Assembly (NCBI RefSeq): GCF_001612685.1
Contig: NZ_BDAY01000016.1
Span: forward strand, 124,001 to 188,000
Direction: 5' to 3'
Length of the DNA: 64,000 nucleotides
DNA from: Nocardia altamirensis NBRC 108246
GTDB taxonomy: Bacteria > Actinomycetota > Actinomycetes > Mycobacteriales > Mycobacteriaceae
This document shows, in pieces, positions 61,472 through 64,000 of the stretch; position 1 is the stretch's first letter; every line of letters begins with the position of its first letter. Both the position numbers and the translations under genes were made by a program. Under the pieces are notes generated by a model. That model had not been told where the DNA came from. It made no database searches and saw nothing but the letters and a program-made list of their open reading frames with translations.

Positions 61472-62431
61472 TCAACCAATCGTGATGGCGTCCAGCCGAG
61501 TTCGCAGGAACTCGGCGGACACCACCGGCGGCAGGCCTGCCACTCGGCCGATGGGCGGCGGCAACGGGGTGACGACCGCATCGTGATCGAGTTCGTAGAA
61601 GTAGATCAGCGAAACCAGATCCTCCTCGGGTGCTTCCGCCTGCGGTGGCAGCACCCGATGCCGCCCGGACGGCCAACGCTCACCGCTCCAATAGGCAAGC
61701 AGGTCACCGATGTTCACGGTCACCGCGGCGGGATCATAAGGCGCGTCGGCCCATCCGCCCTCCTCGGTGTACACCTGCAGCCCGCCCGCACCCGGCTCCC
61801 GATCGAGCACGGTGACCGTGCCGAAGTCGGTGTGCGGGCCGATCCGGAACTGGCCGGGCTCCGGTGCGCCGACGACGTTCAACGGCGGGTAGTGGTTGAT
61901 GTTGCATGTCCAGGTAGGACGGGCAGCCAGGTCGCGAAAAGGGTTGGCGGGCAACTGCAGTGCCGCGGCGAACAGGGCAAGCAATTCATCGGACAGCACT
62001 CGCACCGCGTCGGTGTAGGCCGTCGTCAGCTCGCGCAGCTCCTGCACTTCCGCGGGCCACACATTGGGCAGGAACCAGACGTCGTCGACCCGCGCATCAC
62101 CGACCGGCGTGTGCGCGCCGACGGCGAACGTCTCCTTCAGATCAGGCGGCGTCTCGGTACCCTCCGCGTAGCCGTTGGCCTCCTTGCCAGGCCCGATCCA
62201 ACCGCGGCCGCCGACCGTGACCGCATACTGTTCCTTCACCGCATCGGGCAGCGCGAAGAAGCGCCGCGCGGCCGTACGCACCTGCGCGGCCAGTCCTTCC
62301 GGCACGCCGTGGCCGTAGACCAGCAGGAAACCTGCCCGCCTCAGCCCGTCGTCCACCGCGCGCTCGACCTCGGCGGCCGCCGCGCCGCCTGCGCGCCAAC
62401 GGGACAGGTCGATCGACGCGATCGCGTTCAT
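61472..62431 (-). CDS. Isopenicillin N synthase-like Fe(II) oxygenase
   Basis: A 319-residue jelly-roll oxygenase. The iron ligands are H200 and D202 (IGPHTDFG) and H258 (SGRHRVLPP), and the N-terminal DIOX_N region (LRRAGFLLVYGHGVPEGL) is intact. The usual R-x-S that binds 2-oxoglutarate or substrate reads L-V-S (residues 272-274), so the Arg is missing and the co-substrate mode may differ. ATG 62431 overlaps the deaminase stop by 4 bp (ATGA), so the two are translationally coupled and should act in one pathway on a nucleobase or derivative. Confidence 0.82.
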   Translation of the reverse strand: MNAIASIDLSRWRAGGAAAAEVERAVDDGLRRAGFLLVYGHGVPEGLAAQVRTAARRFFALPDAVKEQYAVTVGGRGWIGPGKEANGYAEGTETPPDLKETFAVGAHTPVGDARVDDVWFLPNVWPAEVQELRELTTAYTDAVRVLSDELLALFAAALQLPANPFRDLAARPTWTCNINHYPPLNVVGAPEPGQFRIGPHTDFGTVTVLDREPGAGGLQVYTEEGGWADAPYDPAAVTVNIGDLLAYWSGERWPSGRHRVLPPQAEAPEEDLVSLIYFYELDHDAVVTPLPPPIGRVAGLPPVVSAEFLRTRLDAITIG

Positions 62432-62901
62432 GACGCGTCGACCTCGTCGGCGACACCGATGTCTTCGTGCCAGAGCGCCGGATGGTCGGTGATGAACGAG
62501 GTCATCATCTCGACGCAGCGGTCGTCCTCCAGCAGCACGATTTCGACGCCGTTCTCGGCAAGCCAGTCGTGCCCGCCGTGGAAGGTCTGCGATTCGCCGA
62601 CGACGACCGTGCCGATGCCGAACTGGCGGACCAGCCCGCTGCAATACCAGCACGGCGACAGGGTCGTCACCATGATCGTCGAGCCGTAGTCACGGCGCCG
62701 GCCCGCGGCGCGGAAAGCGTCGGTTTCGGCGTGGATGCTGGGATCGCCGGACTGCACCCGACGATTGTGACCGCGGCCGAGCAGCGTGCCGTCGGCGGCG
62801 AACAGTGCCGCGCCGATCGGGATGCCGCCCTCAGCGAGGCCACGCATGGCCTCGTCGTAGGCCACCTCGAGCAGTTGTCGTGCCGGTATCGCCTGGGTCA
62901 T
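62428..62901 (-). CDS. Cytosine deaminase, yeast FCY1-like
   Basis: A 157-residue zinc deaminase of the CDA fold. The zinc site is H57-A-E59 (SIHAET, Glu59 being the proton shuttle) with C84 and C87 (LSPCWYC). The C-terminal stretch VVVGESQTFHGGHDWL ... DDRCVEMMTSFITDHPALW-x-EDIG follows yeast cytosine deaminase almost step for step, and the length is the same. It would convert cytosine (or a close analogue) to uracil in the cytoplasm. It is divergent from the PucR regulator across 84 bp and overlaps the oxygenase gene. Confidence 0.85.
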   Translation of the reverse strand: MTQAIPARQLLEVAYDEAMRGLAEGGIPIGAALFAADGTLLGRGHNRRVQSGDPSIHAETDAFRAAGRRRDYGSTIMVTTLSPCWYCSGLVRQFGIGTVVVGESQTFHGGHDWLAENGVEIVLLEDDRCVEMMTSFITDHPALWHEDIGVADEVDAS

Positions 62902-62985
62902 GGGTCAAGCCTCCAAGGCGGACGGCTCGATCGCAACGTACAGATCGTCAACCTCGGATGCGGTCCCGGATGACAGGATGACCGT

Positions 62986-64000
62986 ATGTTGCCCACCGTG
63001 CGTGAGTTGCTCGACGATCAGTTCGCGGCGGCCGATCCGCAGGTTCTCGCAGGTCACGGCGCACTCGATCGGACGGTGCGCTGGGTGCATTCGAGCGAGA
63101 TCTACGAGATCAGCCCGCTGCTGTCCGGTGGTGAGCTGCTGCTCACCACCGGACTCGGGCTGGCCGGGGTGGATGCGGGGACGCGGCGGCACTATCTGCG
63201 GGAGATCGCGGGGCGTGCGGTCGCCGGGGTGGTGGTGGAACTCGGCCGCACCTTCGATGCCATCCCGCCGGACATGGTGGCGGAAGCGTCGCGGCACAGC
63301 CTGCCATTGGTGGCGTTGCGCACCGTGGTGCCGTTCATCGATCTGTGTCGTGCCGCGAACACCGAGATCGTGTCGCGGGAGGTGCGGTCGCTGCGGCTGC
63401 TCAACGAGCTGGCACAGGATCTCGTCGGCGAGCTCGCGGCCGGAAGTGGGCTGGCGCAGCTGCTCGCCAGGATCGGCGCGGTGACCCGGTGTGCGTTGAT
63501 CGTCACGAGCGGCAACGGCGCGCTGATCGCCGCACACGGTGTCGATGATGATCGATCCGCCTGGGCCGCAGTGGAATCCGCGGCGGCCTCGGCGCAGATT
63601 CACGCGCGGGACAACGTGTGGGGGACCTTGACGGCAGGCCAGGGTGCCGCGGTGGACAGCGCGACGCTCGCCGCGATTGTCGACCAGTCCGCCCCGAGCC
63701 TCGGCCTGGCACTGGCGAATTCGGGGACGCCGACCGGGCGCCCGCAGGTCGCGGCGGCGACGTTGCTCGCGGATCTGCTGGACGCCAAACTGATCCGGCA
63801 GGCCGATCTGAAGCGCAGGGCAGGGGCGGCGGGCGGACCGGGTCTGGCGGGGCGCACGCTGGTGCCGGTGGCGGCCGACGCACCGGACGCGCGCATCGCG
63901 GCCCGGCTGATCGATACCGCGGCAAAGGAACTCGGCACGCAGGCGTTGGTCGCCGAAGTCCACGCGACTACCTTCGGGATCCTCGCCATGGACAAGGCGA
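62986..64000 (+). CDS. PucR family transcriptional regulator (3' end outside window)
   Basis: Open from ATG 62986 to the window edge, at least 338 codons. Residues 1-125 are the PucR N-terminal domain (MLPTVRELLDDQFAAADPQVLAG, then WVHSSEIYEISPLLSGGELLLTTGLGL and AGVVVELGRTFDAIPPDMV). A GAF/GGDEF-like middle region follows; the C-terminal PucR helix-turn-helix lies outside. PucR proteins sense purine or related metabolites. Its divergent position suggests control of the deaminase-oxygenase operon. Confidence 0.87.
   Translation, partial: MLPTVRELLDDQFAAADPQVLAGHGALDRTVRWVHSSEIYEISPLLSGGELLLTTGLGLAGVDAGTRRHYLREIAGRAVAGVVVELGRTFDAIPPDMVAEASRHSLPLVALRTVVPFIDLCRAANTEIVSREVRSLRLLNELAQDLVGELAAGSGLAQLLARIGAVTRCALIVTSGNGALIAAHGVDDDRSAWAAVESAAASAQIHARDNVWGTLTAGQGAAVDSATLAAIVDQSAPSLGLALANSGTPTGRPQVAAATLLADLLDAKLIRQADLKRRAGAAGGPGLAGRTLVPVAADAPDARIAARLIDTAAKELGTQALVAEVHATTFGILAMDKA

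Noticed and set aside
1-64000. tRNA, rRNA, CRISPR arrays, insertion sequences and attachment sites
   Set aside because: No cloverleaf T-loop sequences, short spaced direct-repeat arrays or transposase/integrase motifs were found by reading the gaps and frames; a dedicated tRNA or CRISPR program was not available.

Overview
The window is a high-G+C actinobacterial chromosome segment, most likely Nocardia or a close mycolic-acid relative. Three things point there: GTG/TTG starts and strong G/C third-position bias; a type VII-secretion-style toxin locus of the Nocardia kind; and the order mqo - GNAT - Mg-chelatase-like protein - cobO - cobB, which I recall from Mycobacterium tuberculosis (Rv2852c to Rv2848c). 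No rRNA, tRNA, CRISPR array or insertion sequence was recognised.

Layout. 1-6123: a lipoprotein cut by the window edge, a YggT membrane protein, a DUF4254 protein, a 1,100-residue HEAT-repeat-like protein and a DUF4126 membrane protein. 6149-12893: a phosphonate module, with a leftward operon (FAD oxidoreductase, PhnX-like hydrolase, binding protein, ATPase, two permeases) diverging from a GntR/HutC regulator across two near-identical TTGGTNTAGACCAA operators. 12980-15226: a large YfhO/GT-C-like membrane protein.

15379-42645 is the centrepiece. It holds a WXG-type protein whose C-terminal domain looks like a dead zinc peptidase, a YezG-like immunity/chaperone-type protein, and one uninterrupted 24-kb reading frame for a protein of about 8,000 residues. 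That protein has a type VII-like N-terminus, helical spacer modules, three papain/glutamine-deamidase-like domains, a whole MFS transporter domain and a GT-A-like glycosyltransferase domain. I read it as a giant multi-warhead polymorphic toxin; this is inference from motifs.

43005-57481: an LLM flavin oxidoreductase, methionine aminopeptidase (map), cobQ, an AbrB/PIN toxin-antitoxin pair, two alpha/beta-hydrolase-like genes meeting tail to tail, mqo, an ElaA-like acetyltransferase, a BchI/BchD-like chelatase, cobO, cobB, a CobE/CbiG-C-like gene and a VOC protein. The corrin genes work together in aerobic cobalamin synthesis. The cobB-cobE region carries two separate tandem-repeat expansions.

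57497-64000: a phosphotransferase operon, a DoxX-family membrane protein, then a yeast-type cytosine deaminase overlapping an isopenicillin-N-synthase-like oxygenase. These two diverge from a PucR regulator cut by the right edge, suggesting a nucleobase catabolic or salvage unit.
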